Positions 38,961 through 46,855 of a DNA stretch of 64,000 nt are shown piece after piece. Numbering within the stretch: the stretch's first letter is position 1; each line of letters begins with the position of its first letter. The translations under genes and the position numbers were made by a program. Source of the stretch: Marinimicrobium sp. C6131. Its GTDB lineage: Bacteria > Pseudomonadota > Gammaproteobacteria > Pseudomonadales > Cellvibrionaceae. Where the stretch lies: positions 1,550,001 through 1,614,000 of the forward strand of contig NZ_CP110629.1 in NCBI RefSeq assembly GCF_026153455.1, in the 5' to 3' direction. Under the pieces are notes generated by a model that was not told the DNA's origin, searched no databases, and saw nothing but the letters and a program-made list of their open reading frames with translations.

Positions 38961-39284
38961 ATGACATTTGTTGTTGGGGAAAACTGCATTAAATGCAAAC
39001 ACACAGACTGCGTGGAAGTCTGCCCCGTTGACTGCTTTTATGAAGGCCCCAATTTTCTCGTGATTCACCCGGATGAGTGCATTGACTGCGCCCTGTGTGA
39101 ACCCGAGTGTCCAGTGGATGCCATTTTCTCGGAAGATGAGCTGCCGGAGGGGCAGGAAGTGTTCCTGGAACTGAACGCCGAACTCGCGGAAGTGTGGCCC
39201 AATATCACCGAGAAAAAAGATGCCCCGGCGGACGCCGAGGAATGGGATGGCGTTGAAGGCAAACTGCAGTACCTTGAACGGTAA
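38961..39284 (+). CDS. fdxA: Seven-iron ferredoxin FdxA
   Basis: Small electron carrier with one [3Fe-4S] and one [4Fe-4S] cluster. The 107 residues contain CIKCKHTDCVEVCPVDCF near residue 9 and CIDCALCEPECPVDAI near residue 40, then the long acidic C-terminal extension of the Azotobacter FdI type. It follows mutS on the same strand (44-bp gap), the order known from pseudomonads, and ends at a terminator shared with the convergent rpoS. Confidence 0.96.
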   Translation: MTFVVGENCIKCKHTDCVEVCPVDCFYEGPNFLVIHPDECIDCALCEPECPVDAIFSEDELPEGQEVFLELNAELAEVWPNITEKKDAPADAEEWDGVEGKLQYLER

Positions 39285-39298
39285 ACCGTTTCCCCCAT

Positions 39299-39332
39299 AA
39301 AAAAGCCGGGCCATCGGAGCCCGGCTTTTTTA
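39299..39332. terminator. Bidirectional terminator between fdxA and rpoS
   Basis: AAAAAAGCCGGG and CCCGGCTTTTTT form a long stem around a short loop at the centre of the 69-bp gap between convergent genes; T-runs exist on both strands. Confidence 0.9.
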
Positions 39333-39353
39333 TGGCTGTCACAGCAGTCCCCA

Positions 39354-40361
39354 TCAAACGCTGAACAGTGCCTCGCTATTGAGCCCCTGCTTTTCGATGA
39401 TTTCGCGCAACCGCTTGAGCGCTTCCACCTGAATCTGGCGGACCCGTTCACGGGTCAAACCAATCTCATGGCCGACCTCTTCCAGAGTGCACACTTCGTG
39501 GCCACGTAACCCGAATCGCCTGGCCAGCACTTCGCGCTGCTTCTCACTCAGGTCGTCCAGCCAGCGATCCAGGCTCTCATTGAGATCCCCGTCCTGCATC
39601 AGAAAAGCCGGGTCGGAATTGTTGATGTCCGGAATGGTATCCACCACGGTCCGGTCGGAGGCATTGCCTACCGGGCTATCTACCGAGGTAACCCGCTCAT
39701 TCAGACCCAACATCCGCTCCACATCCGCAACGGGCTTGTGCAGCAACGCGGCAATTTCATCCGAGGAGGGTTCATGATCCAACTTCTGGGTCAATTCCCG
39801 GGCCGCCCGCAGGTAGATATTGAGTTCTTTCACCACATGAATGGGTAGCCGGATGGTGCGGGTCTGATTCATGATCGCCCGTTCAATGGTCTGGCGGATC
39901 CACCAGGTAGCATAAGTGGAGAAGCGGAAGCCCCGCTCCGGGTCAAACTTCTCCACCGCGCGAATCAGGCCCAGGTTGCCTTCCTCAATCAGATCCAGCA
40001 ACGCCAACCCCCGATTGACATAGCGGCGGGAGATTTTCACCACCAGGCGCAGGTTGCTTTCGATCATCCGCTTTCGGGAGGCGGCGTCCCCCCGCAGCGC
40101 ACGGCGGGCAAAATAAACTTCCTCCTCTGCCGTCAGCAGCGGAGAAAAGCCGATTTCGTTCAAATAGAGTTGCGTCGCATCGAGACTTTTGGAGAAATGA
40201 TCGTCAGAGTTGCGATCAACAGAGGTGCGCCCTCGTCGGGCGGAAGCGGGTGCAGCGGTGGTCGGCTCCTCTTCAACCACGACATCGTCGTTAAAATCAA
40301 TTTCGTGAACAGCGGCGGCTGACTCACGATCCATTTTTGCGTCCCGTTCTTGCAGTGCCAT
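39354..40361 (-). CDS. rpoS: RNA polymerase sigma factor RpoS
   Basis: Sigma factor of stationary phase and general stress. It has 335 residues. Region 1.2 begins near DATQLYLNEIGFSPLL. Region 2 contains NLRLVVKISRRYVNRG and FSTYATWWIRQTIERA for -10 recognition. Region 3 follows (ELNIYLRAARELTQ). Region 4 contains CTLEEVGHEIGLTRERVRQI with the -35 helix-turn-helix. It lies downstream of nlpD with a 116-bp gap; in relatives the main rpoS promoter lies inside nlpD. Confidence 0.97.
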   Translation of the reverse strand: MALQERDAKMDRESAAAVHEIDFNDDVVVEEEPTTAAPASARRGRTSVDRNSDDHFSKSLDATQLYLNEIGFSPLLTAEEEVYFARRALRGDAASRKRMIESNLRLVVKISRRYVNRGLALLDLIEEGNLGLIRAVEKFDPERGFRFSTYATWWIRQTIERAIMNQTRTIRLPIHVVKELNIYLRAARELTQKLDHEPSSDEIAALLHKPVADVERMLGLNERVTSVDSPVGNASDRTVVDTIPDINNSDPAFLMQDGDLNESLDRWLDDLSEKQREVLARRFGLRGHEVCTLEEVGHEIGLTRERVRQIQVEALKRLREIIEKQGLNSEALFSV

Positions 40362-40477
40362 AGATCACCCCTCGTTCTGCATACGGCTCCTGGTGCCGCC
40401 CCTATGGCATCCAACAGCCTTAACCCAAGTTATCGTTATACTGCGACACTTTTTTACACCGGTTTATCGATTGCCCG

Positions 40478-41275
40478 TTAACGCTTGGGCAAATACCGGA
40501 TAGGGTCAACGGGTTTCCCGTCACGCCGAATCTCAAAGTGCAGGCGCACACTATCGGTGCCACTGGAACCCATTTCGGCAATCACCTCTCCTGCTTTTAC
40601 CGCGTCACCTTCGGCCACCTTCAGGCGACGGTTGTGGGCATAAGCGCTGAGGTACGTGTCATTGTGTTTGATGATCACGAGATTGCCATACCCACGCAGC
40701 CCGCTGCCCGCATAAACCACCTGTCCGGCAGCGGCTGCCTGTACAGAGTCTCCCAATTTACCGCTGATATCAATACCCTGATTGAGGCCCGTAGAGGCGC
40801 CGAAGGCAGCGATCACCCGCCCCTTGACGGGCCAGCGCCAGTCGGGGTTCCCCGCAACCAGGGGAGGGGCAGAGGCGGATTTGGGAACAGGTGTTTTATT
40901 TTTTTGACGATCAGGGGATGCCTCAGGTGTAGACCTGGTCGCCACTTTGGGTGGATCAACGCGTTCAGCGGGCTTGGTTCGCGCCGCCATATTGTGAACA
41001 TCGAGGCGCAGGATCTGACCTGGATAAATCGTGAACGGCGGGCGAATGCCATTGTGCTGGGCCAGCCTCCGGTGATCCACATCATACCGCCAGGCAATCG
41101 AATACAGGGTCTCACCGGCGCTCACCCAATGTCTCTGGATCTCCCGACCGGGCGGCTGAGTGCGTTCAACCACATCCGCCTGCTGGGTAGAACAGCCTCC
41201 CATCGTCATCCAACCGATCATTATATAAATCAGTCGGTGACATATCCTCGAGCGGTGGGTTGACCAGTCCTGCAT
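40478..41275 (-). CDS. nlpD: NlpD-type LysM/M23 lipoprotein, amidase activator
   Basis: Envelope lipoprotein that in relatives activates the AmiC amidase at division. The 265-residue product has a lipobox-like MGGC near residue 27, a LysM domain (RHWVSAGETLYSIAWRYDV, about 48-93), a Lys/Pro-rich linker, and a C-terminal LytM/M23 domain. The metal-binding residues are altered: NQGIDI where active enzymes have HxGxD, and RLHFEIR where they have HLHFE. This fits an activator without hydrolase activity. The start at 41275 suits the signal peptide; a longer frame reaches 41329. Upstream of rpoS, as usual. Confidence 0.92.
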   Translation of the reverse strand: MQDWSTHRSRICHRLIYIMIGWMTMGGCSTQQADVVERTQPPGREIQRHWVSAGETLYSIAWRYDVDHRRLAQHNGIRPPFTIYPGQILRLDVHNMAARTKPAERVDPPKVATRSTPEASPDRQKNKTPVPKSASAPPLVAGNPDWRWPVKGRVIAAFGASTGLNQGIDISGKLGDSVQAAAAGQVVYAGSGLRGYGNLVIIKHNDTYLSAYAHNRRLKVAEGDAVKAGEVIAEMGSSGTDSVRLHFEIRRDGKPVDPIRYLPKR

Positions 41276-41436
41276 AAACACACTCACGTTACGGGCTGAT
41301 GCGAGGGTCCCGTTTATTTGGATTCGCAATTAGCGCCGGGCCCTTATTAGAAAATACTCTAAAATATGGGTTGCCACTGTGACTTATTGGTGAATCGACC
41401 ACTTTGCCAGCCATCCCATGCAGCGCCAAGGGTCGG

Positions 41437-42369
41437 TCAATCATCGACGCCTCGCTTCGCCCAGAACTCCAGAGCGAGCACCAGCAACAACCCCAGCGCC
41501 ATCAGGACCAACACCATCGCTGTCTGGGGGTCAGACCCGACAACGCCCTCATAGTGCCACGGAAGCAGGTTTTCCTGAACCAGCGGGACCTGTTCTCCAT
41601 GACGATTGGTATAGGTCTCCATCGTGTGCTTCCAGGGCCAGATGATACTCAAGGACCCCACCAGGAAGCCGGTCAGCACCGCCAGGGTCCGATCATGATA
41701 ACGGTGCAACAGCCAACCCAGAAAATGGGAAAAGAGGAGCAGTCCGGTCACGCAGCCGGCGAGAAAACACCCCAGTATCCACCAGTTCAACTCCACGACG
41801 GCCTGAATGAATACGGGGTACATGCCCATCAGCAACAACAGGAAACTGCCGGAAACGCCGGGGAGAATCATGGCGCATATCGCTATGCAGCCGGCGAGAT
41901 AAACCATCCACCACTCGGCGGGCAACTGGACCGGCTTGCCAACGGAAATCGCCAATGCGACCAGGGTCCCCAAACCCAGGCCGAGCCAGATCATCGGCGA
42001 GCGAAGGGGTAACTGACGGCCAATGTAGACGATCGACGCCACCACCAGTCCAAAGAAGAACCCCCATACCAGCAGCGGATGAAATTCCAGCAGGTAGTGA
42101 ACCAGATTCGCCAGAGAGAAAATACTGAGCAGCACTCCGCCGAACACGGTCAGTAAAAAACCGCCGTTAACGTGCCGCCAGAAGGCGGCAATACCCTGGT
42201 GACGCCAAATGCCCAGCGCCGCGGGCGTCCAACGGCGCAGAGAGTCAATCAGCTCCTCGTAGATGCCGGAGATAAACGCGATGGTACCGCCGGACACCCC
42301 GGGGACCACATCGGCCGCCCCCATTGCCATCCCTTTCAGGCAGAGAATCAGTCGGTCTTGCAGGGTCAT
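41437..42369 (-). CDS. DUF368 membrane protein (PopT-type undecaprenyl phosphate translocase)
   Basis: A polytopic membrane protein of 310 residues with about eight to nine hydrophobic helices. The DUF368 duplicated signatures are visible: GAADVVPGVSGGTIAFISGIY near residue 18 and CAMILPGVSGSFLLLLMGMY near residue 185. The family has been linked to recycling of undecaprenyl phosphate across the cytoplasmic membrane (PopT), a step for peptidoglycan and other envelope polymers. AAGGA favours the ATG at 42369 over 42384. It lies between nlpD and pcm, not part of the classical operon. Confidence 0.88.
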   Translation of the reverse strand: MTLQDRLILCLKGMAMGAADVVPGVSGGTIAFISGIYEELIDSLRRWTPAALGIWRHQGIAAFWRHVNGGFLLTVFGGVLLSIFSLANLVHYLLEFHPLLVWGFFFGLVVASIVYIGRQLPLRSPMIWLGLGLGTLVALAISVGKPVQLPAEWWMVYLAGCIAICAMILPGVSGSFLLLLMGMYPVFIQAVVELNWWILGCFLAGCVTGLLLFSHFLGWLLHRYHDRTLAVLTGFLVGSLSIIWPWKHTMETYTNRHGEQVPLVQENLLPWHYEGVVGSDPQTAMVLVLMALGLLLVLALEFWAKRGVDD

Positions 42370-42410
42370 GGGAGTCCTTGTCATTGTGGAGCGGAAACGG
42401 ACATGAAAGC

Positions 42411-43055
42411 TCAGCGGCTGGTGCCGGAGAGCAGAGGGACAAACTTGACCGGCTCCAGCACCTGAGTCACAAAGTTCTCGCTATCCCCGTCGCGCATGAT
42501 CAGGTTCAGGGACTGGGTCTGGTCTCCTACGGGAATCACCAGGACACCGTTCGGCGCCAATTGATCGAGCAGCCCCTGGGGGACAAAACGGGGCGCAGCC
42601 GTGCTCAGAATACCATCGAAAGGGCCCGCTTCCGGCCAGCCAAACCCACCGTCGGCGTGCTTGAGGTGAACATTGCGCAACCCCAACTCACGCAGTCGCT
42701 CACGGGCCTTGTCCTGCAGTGGCTTGATCCGTTCAACGCTGTACACCTCGCCCACCAGTTGCGCGAGAACACTGGTCTGGTAGCCGGAACCAGTGCCCAC
42801 TTCGAGCACTTTTTTCAGGCGCCCACCCGCCGCCCCCAGCAGGATTTCGGTCATACGGGCCACAATATACGGCTGAGAGAGTGTCTGACCGTACCCGATG
42901 GGCAGGGAGCTGTCTTCGTAGGCCCTGTGGGCCAGCGCCTCATCCAGAAACCAGTGGCGGGGCGTGTTACGCAGGGTATCCAGGACCTGCAAGTTGGTGA
43001 CGCCCTTGTCGGCCAGCCTTTGCACCAGACGCTCCCGCGTGCGCTGGGAGGTCAT
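42411..43055 (-). CDS. pcm: Protein-L-isoaspartate O-methyltransferase
   Basis: Repairs isomerised aspartyl residues by SAM-dependent methylation. The chosen start gives MTSQRTRERLVQRL, as in pseudomonads, and 214 residues. LPIGYGQTLSQPYIVARMTE near residue 60 is the family signature. The SAM motif I is VLEVGTGSGYQTSVLA near residue 85, and GPFDGILSTAAP lies in motif II. A longer frame to 43103 adds 16 non-conserved residues. surE, which usually sits directly upstream, is missing; truD ends 84 bp before this start. Confidence 0.95.
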   Translation of the reverse strand: MTSQRTRERLVQRLADKGVTNLQVLDTLRNTPRHWFLDEALAHRAYEDSSLPIGYGQTLSQPYIVARMTEILLGAAGGRLKKVLEVGTGSGYQTSVLAQLVGEVYSVERIKPLQDKARERLRELGLRNVHLKHADGGFGWPEAGPFDGILSTAAPRFVPQGLLDQLAPNGVLVIPVGDQTQSLNLIMRDGDSENFVTQVLEPVKFVPLLSGTSR

Positions 43056-43139
43056 TCCCACACCTTCCAAATTCAGACTCGTCACTGCGTATTTCCCCGG
43101 CAATCTAGCTGTCGATAGTCTTCTGATGAAAAGCGCCCA

Positions 43140-44141
43140 CTATAGCACAGAGCCCCCGGACGCTGCCTCTACGTCCGGTGTCTGCAGGCGGGCCAGTTCG
43201 GCCAGTACGGCGGTCGCAAACGTGCCCGGTGCGAGCGCGAACGACAGCACAAGGTCCTCCCCTTCCCAGGCCCCTTCCAGACCTTGCGGGCGCAAGACGA
43301 GGGCGCGCCGCTCCTGCTGTAACCCGACATGCTCCAGTCCGTCGCACCAGGCTTTCCAGGGTGCCAATACCCGGGATTCCAGTTGGGCCGTCGTCTGCTC
43401 GCTCAGCAGCCGCCCCCGTCCCCACAGTGGTCCGGAGGGCACCGCGCTTGGCTCGCCAGCCAACGCTTCCCGCCAGGAGCTCTCGCGCACCCGCTCCGCC
43501 AGCACTTGATTGAACAACCAGGCGCGGGCGGCGGACATCACCATTCCCCGTTGCTGACGGTTTTTGATGCGCACACCCTCCACCAGCCAGCGCTGCGCCT
43601 GATGCAGGTTGCCCGCGTCGCGACCAAACCGCTGCTCGCCAAAGTAATTGGGAACGCCGTCCTGCGACACGCGCTGCAGCGTCTGCGCCAGAGCATTGCG
43701 GGAATCATGGTCGTCCGGATGAACCCGGTGCAGGCGGATCACAAAGCGATTGGCCTGATGCTGACCGCGCCGCAGCTTTCTCGGGTGGCGAGCCACCCGC
43801 AGCAGGGTGAGACCGGCCGCCTCCAGCGCGGACCAGTCCGGCGTTTCCCCACGCGGCTGATGAATACTGAACCACTGGGTGGTCACCGCACGCCGATCTT
43901 TCAGCCCGCAGTAACCGACATCCCGGGTGGGTACACCCGCACAGCGCGCCAGTTGCCCGGCCACCCAAGCGGTATTGTCACCGCGTTTGCGAACCTGTAC
44001 CAGCCAGTGCTCGCCCTCCCCCTCCGGCTCAAACCCCAGGACTTCATCCACCTGAAAATCTTCCGGTATCACCCGAAACCCGGCGGACACTCGGGGGCCG
44101 CCCCAGGCGGTGGGCATTCGGAAGTCAAACTCGGGGGTCAT
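43140..44141 (-). CDS. truD: tRNA pseudouridine(13) synthase TruD
   Basis: Modifies U13 of tRNA-Glu in E. coli. It has 333 residues. The catalytic Asp is in YCGLKDRRAVTTQWFS near residue 80. Other TruD features are NRFVIRLHRV near residue 130, the TRUD-domain entry GVPNYFGEQRFGRDAGN near residue 160 and the late ALVLRPQGLEGAW. Its ATG overlaps the stop of the upstream hydrolase gene in an ATGA, indicating translational coupling. Confidence 0.95.
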   Translation of the reverse strand: MTPEFDFRMPTAWGGPRVSAGFRVIPEDFQVDEVLGFEPEGEGEHWLVQVRKRGDNTAWVAGQLARCAGVPTRDVGYCGLKDRRAVTTQWFSIHQPRGETPDWSALEAAGLTLLRVARHPRKLRRGQHQANRFVIRLHRVHPDDHDSRNALAQTLQRVSQDGVPNYFGEQRFGRDAGNLHQAQRWLVEGVRIKNRQQRGMVMSAARAWLFNQVLAERVRESSWREALAGEPSAVPSGPLWGRGRLLSEQTTAQLESRVLAPWKAWCDGLEHVGLQQERRALVLRPQGLEGAWEGEDLVLSFALAPGTFATAVLAELARLQTPDVEAASGGSVL

Positions 44142-45103
44142 GCCATCTCCCGGCCAAAGTGTTGCAGAAATCGTCGCTCAAGCCACCAGTCACCCGGGCC
44201 CTGCCAGAATCCGACATGGCCACCAGTGCGGGGCGCTTCAAATATCAGATGGTCATGGGCCTCGGCTTCCTCGGTCGAGAAACAGCGATCGTTGAAGAAA
44301 GGGTCGTTGCGCGCGGTCACCAACAGGGTGGGAACGCGGATATCCTGCAGAAAGAATCGGCTACTGCAGCGGGCGTAATAATCGGCCGCATCGCGAAAGC
44401 CATTGAGGGGCGCTGTGTAGTGCTCATCCAGGGCCCAGAGGGTTTTCATCTGTTTCAAACGTTGCAGATCGAAGTGCCCGGGGAATTGTGCGGCCTTGGC
44501 TTTGAGCCGACGTTTCATCGAGCGGACAAAGTGTTTGTGGTACAACCAGTTGCTCGGACGCTCCAGAGTCAGCACACACGCGAGCAGGTCCAGTGGAACC
44601 GAGGCCGTAGCCGCCGCCTCAACACCCCGTTCGCGAGCCGCCTCACCCTGCTCTCCCAGCCATTTCAGGGTCACGTTGCCTCCGAGCGAGAAGCCCCCCA
44701 GGTGCAGACGGGCAAAGCCTGCGCCCGCGGCCCAGGTGATTACCGCATCCAGGTCATCACTACAGCCGGAATGGTAGATACGCGGAGTACGGTTGAGTTG
44801 GTCACCACAACTGCGCAAATTCCAGGCAAGTACCGACCAGCCGTTGGCCAACGCCGCCCGAGTGGTTCCGAGGATATAGCCACTTCGAGCACTGCCCTCC
44901 AGACCATGGGAGAGAATCAGCAACGGAGCGTCCGGCTCTGGACGGCGATACAGCTCGGCGTGCAACTGGTCACCATCAGGCAGATCAATGTCCACCGGCT
45001 CGCCGGCCAACTTCAGACGGCGAATATAACGGGGCACCAGTGTCTGCAGATGTCCGCCGGGCAGCCACATCGGTGCCCGGTAATCCGCGTCGTTGACCGG
45101 CAT
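44138..45103 (-). CDS. YheT-family alpha/beta hydrolase
   Basis: A 321-residue esterase-like protein of the YheT/UPF0017 group. The nucleophile elbow is GGFSLGGNVTLKWLGE near residue 145, after LILSHGLEGSARSGYI. The other triad candidates are the Asp in TARNDPFF near residue 258 and the His in GGHVGFW near 289. PMWLPGGHLQTLVPRYIRR at the N-terminus is typical. The physiological substrate is unknown. The start at 45103 is chosen by family alignment; the open frame continues upstream to 45259 into ispF. It lies between ispF and truD. Confidence 0.9.
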   Translation of the reverse strand: MPVNDADYRAPMWLPGGHLQTLVPRYIRRLKLAGEPVDIDLPDGDQLHAELYRRPEPDAPLLILSHGLEGSARSGYILGTTRAALANGWSVLAWNLRSCGDQLNRTPRIYHSGCSDDLDAVITWAAGAGFARLHLGGFSLGGNVTLKWLGEQGEAARERGVEAAATASVPLDLLACVLTLERPSNWLYHKHFVRSMKRRLKAKAAQFPGHFDLQRLKQMKTLWALDEHYTAPLNGFRDAADYYARCSSRFFLQDIRVPTLLVTARNDPFFNDRCFSTEEAEAHDHLIFEAPRTGGHVGFWQGPGDWWLERRFLQHFGREMA

Positions 45104-45116
45104 CAGGAGAAATTCC

Positions 45117-45596
45117 TCAGTGTTGTAGCGGCTCAAGCAGCACCACCGCCTGTGCGGCGATACCCTCTTCCCGGCCGGTAAAGCCCAGCCGCTCGGTAGT
45201 GGTGGCCTTGATATTGATCTGTCCCACGGCGCTGTCGAGATCATCCGCAATCCGCTCAATCATCGCGGGGATGTGGCGTGCCATTTTCGGCGCCTGCGCA
45301 ATCACGGTCATGTCAGCGTTCACCAGTTGCCAACCCTGTGCCCGCACCTTGGCATAGACCATCCGCAACAGCGCCCGGCTATCGGCGTTTTTATAACCCG
45401 GATCGGTATCCGGGAAATGCCGGCCGATATCCCCCAGGGCGGCGGCACCCAGCAGTGCATCGCACAGAGCGTGCAGCAGGACATCACCGTCCGAGTGTGC
45501 TACCAGCCCCCGGTCGTGCGGAATAATCACACCACCCATCACCACTTTATCGCCCGGCCCGAAGGCATGAACATCAAAGCCCTGTCCCACTCGCAT
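45117..45596 (-). CDS. ispF: 2-C-methyl-D-erythritol 2,4-cyclodiphosphate synthase
   Basis: Fifth step of the non-mevalonate isoprenoid pathway. The 159 residues carry the zinc-site RVGQGFDVHAF at the N-terminus, VAHSDGDVLLHALCDALLGA near residue 33, and the C-terminal TTTERLGFTGREEGIAAQA. It overlaps the ispD stop by one base, and the two enzymes act in the same pathway. Confidence 0.97.
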   Translation of the reverse strand: MRVGQGFDVHAFGPGDKVVMGGVIIPHDRGLVAHSDGDVLLHALCDALLGAAALGDIGRHFPDTDPGYKNADSRALLRMVYAKVRAQGWQLVNADMTVIAQAPKMARHIPAMIERIADDLDSAVGQINIKATTTERLGFTGREEGIAAQAVVLLEPLQH

Positions 45597-46321
45597 CAGT
45601 GCTGCTCCTGTCGCTGTAAAATCGCCTCGGCCAACGCCAGATCCTCCGGCCGGGTCACTTTGATATTGTCGGTGCGCCCCTCAACCATCAGCGGTTGGTA
45701 GCCCGCCAGCTCCATTGCCGACGCCTCATCGGTCACCGCCTCGCCCTGGCCCAGCGCCCGAGCCAGACACTGATGAAGCAACTGATAGCGGAACAGTTGT
45801 GGCGTCTGCGCCTGCCAGAGCCCCCGTCGGTCACAGGTATCGAGTATCACATTGCGGGGGCCGACGCGCTTGAGCGTATCCCCCACCGGCACACCGAGAA
45901 TACCGCCCACCGGATGGTTGGCCGCGTGTCGGCGCAGGCTGGCAATGGCACTCGGAGTGATGCAGGGGCGGGCCGCGTCGTGCACCAGAATCCAATCCTC
46001 CGCCTCAGCTTGCAGGGTCAGGTAGTTCAGGGCATTGAGCACAGAACGGCTGCGCTCGCTGCCACCGTCCACCACCGCGATCCGGGCGTTACCGGCCAAC
46101 GGCAACTGCTCCCAGTAGGGATCAGTCGGACTCAGTGCCAACACCACGCCGGCCAGGTCGGGAATGACCAGTAGACGTTCCAGTGTATGCTCCAGAAGGG
46201 TTTTGCCGCGCAGACGCAGATACTGCTTGGGCAAATCGGAGCGCATGCGGGTACCAATGCCGGCCGCAGGAACAATAGCCCAACAGCGGTTTGGAGCACT
46301 GGCTCGGATGTGATTGCCCAT
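45596..46321 (-). CDS. ispD: 2-C-methyl-D-erythritol 4-phosphate cytidylyltransferase
   Basis: Forms CDP-methylerythritol in isoprenoid synthesis. The 241 residues contain the nucleotide-binding IVPAAGIGTRMRSDLPKQYL near residue 16, VHDAARPCITP near residue 113 and TDEASAMELAG near residue 199. It is preceded by ftsB and followed with a one-base overlap by ispF, the conserved ftsB-ispD-ispF order. Confidence 0.97.
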   Translation of the reverse strand: MGNHIRASAPNRCWAIVPAAGIGTRMRSDLPKQYLRLRGKTLLEHTLERLLVIPDLAGVVLALSPTDPYWEQLPLAGNARIAVVDGGSERSRSVLNALNYLTLQAEAEDWILVHDAARPCITPSAIASLRRHAANHPVGGILGVPVGDTLKRVGPRNVILDTCDRRGLWQAQTPQLFRYQLLHQCLARALGQGEAVTDEASAMELAGYQPLMVEGRTDNIKVTRPEDLALAEAILQRQEQH

Positions 46322-46359
46322 AAACGGTTCCGAAGATGCCTGAGGTCAGCAGACCTTTA

Positions 46360-46635
46360 TTATTGGGGATCGACGACCATGAAAAAAGTCTCACCGTCTC
46401 GAATCATGCCCAGATCCTCTCTGGCCCGCTCTTCAACGCTGTCCAGCCCTTCCTTGAGTTCATCCACTTCAACGGCCAGGCGACGGTTGCGCTCTTTGAG
46501 TCGTTCGTTGGCCAGCTCCTGGGCCTGAATGTCGCGATCCAGACGGGCCACATCCGCCCAGCTTCCTTCCGCAACCCATAGGCGGTATTGCAGGGCGGTA
46601 AACAACACTATCAGGATGGCCAACAGAATTTTCAT
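46360..46635 (-). CDS. ftsB: Cell division protein FtsB
   Basis: Bitopic divisome protein that forms a coiled-coil complex with FtsL and FtsQ. The 91 residues have one membrane segment (about 3-20, ILLAILIVLFTALQYRLW), a periplasmic coiled coil (about 28-65, with ELANERLKERNRRLAVEVDE) and the conserved ending EERAREDLGMIRDGETFF. It stands upstream of ispD. The eno-ftsB gap contains repeats. Confidence 0.95.
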   Translation of the reverse strand: MKILLAILIVLFTALQYRLWVAEGSWADVARLDRDIQAQELANERLKERNRRLAVEVDELKEGLDSVEERAREDLGMIRDGETFFMVVDPQ

Positions 46636-46686
46636 TGTTACCGGCTCCTGGTTAGTGGATCCTGGGGTAGATGCCTTCGGATAAAC

Positions 46687-46716
46687 GGTGGATGACGCAC
46701 TTTGCGCTTATCCACC
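46687..46716. repeat. GGTGGAT / ATCCACC palindromic repeat
   Basis: GGTGGAT (46687-46693) and ATCCACC (46710-46716) flank GACGCACTTTGCGCTT, followed by CTAC. This is the shape of a dispersed 'GTGGATAAG ... CATCCACC' repeat common in intergenic regions of gammaproteobacteria. It lies just upstream of ftsB and downstream of eno. Confidence 0.7.
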
Positions 46717-46730
46717 CTACATCGCTACCG

Positions 46731-46837
46731 TTACGGCGGATTGCCTTGATTGGGATTACGGCGGATGCGGCCTTCGGCCTTATCCGCCCTACGCAAACCA
46801 CGGTGCCATCCGCCGTTACCCAAACAATCCGCCGTAA
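46731..46837. repeat. Composite repeat with nested GGCGGAT palindrome
   Basis: A 13-bp perfect inverted repeat, TTACGGCGGATTG (46731-46743) and CAATCCGCCGTAA (46825-46837), encloses a second palindrome GGCGGAT / ATCCGCC (46760-46788) with GCGGCCTTCGGCCTT inside, plus a further partial unit near 46806-46818. The inner unit resembles the repeat at 46687-46716 with C/G in place of T/A in its stem. The 220-bp eno-ftsB gap holds nothing else recognisable. Confidence 0.7.
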
Positions 46838-46855
46838 CCTTACTCTCTACCTTAC

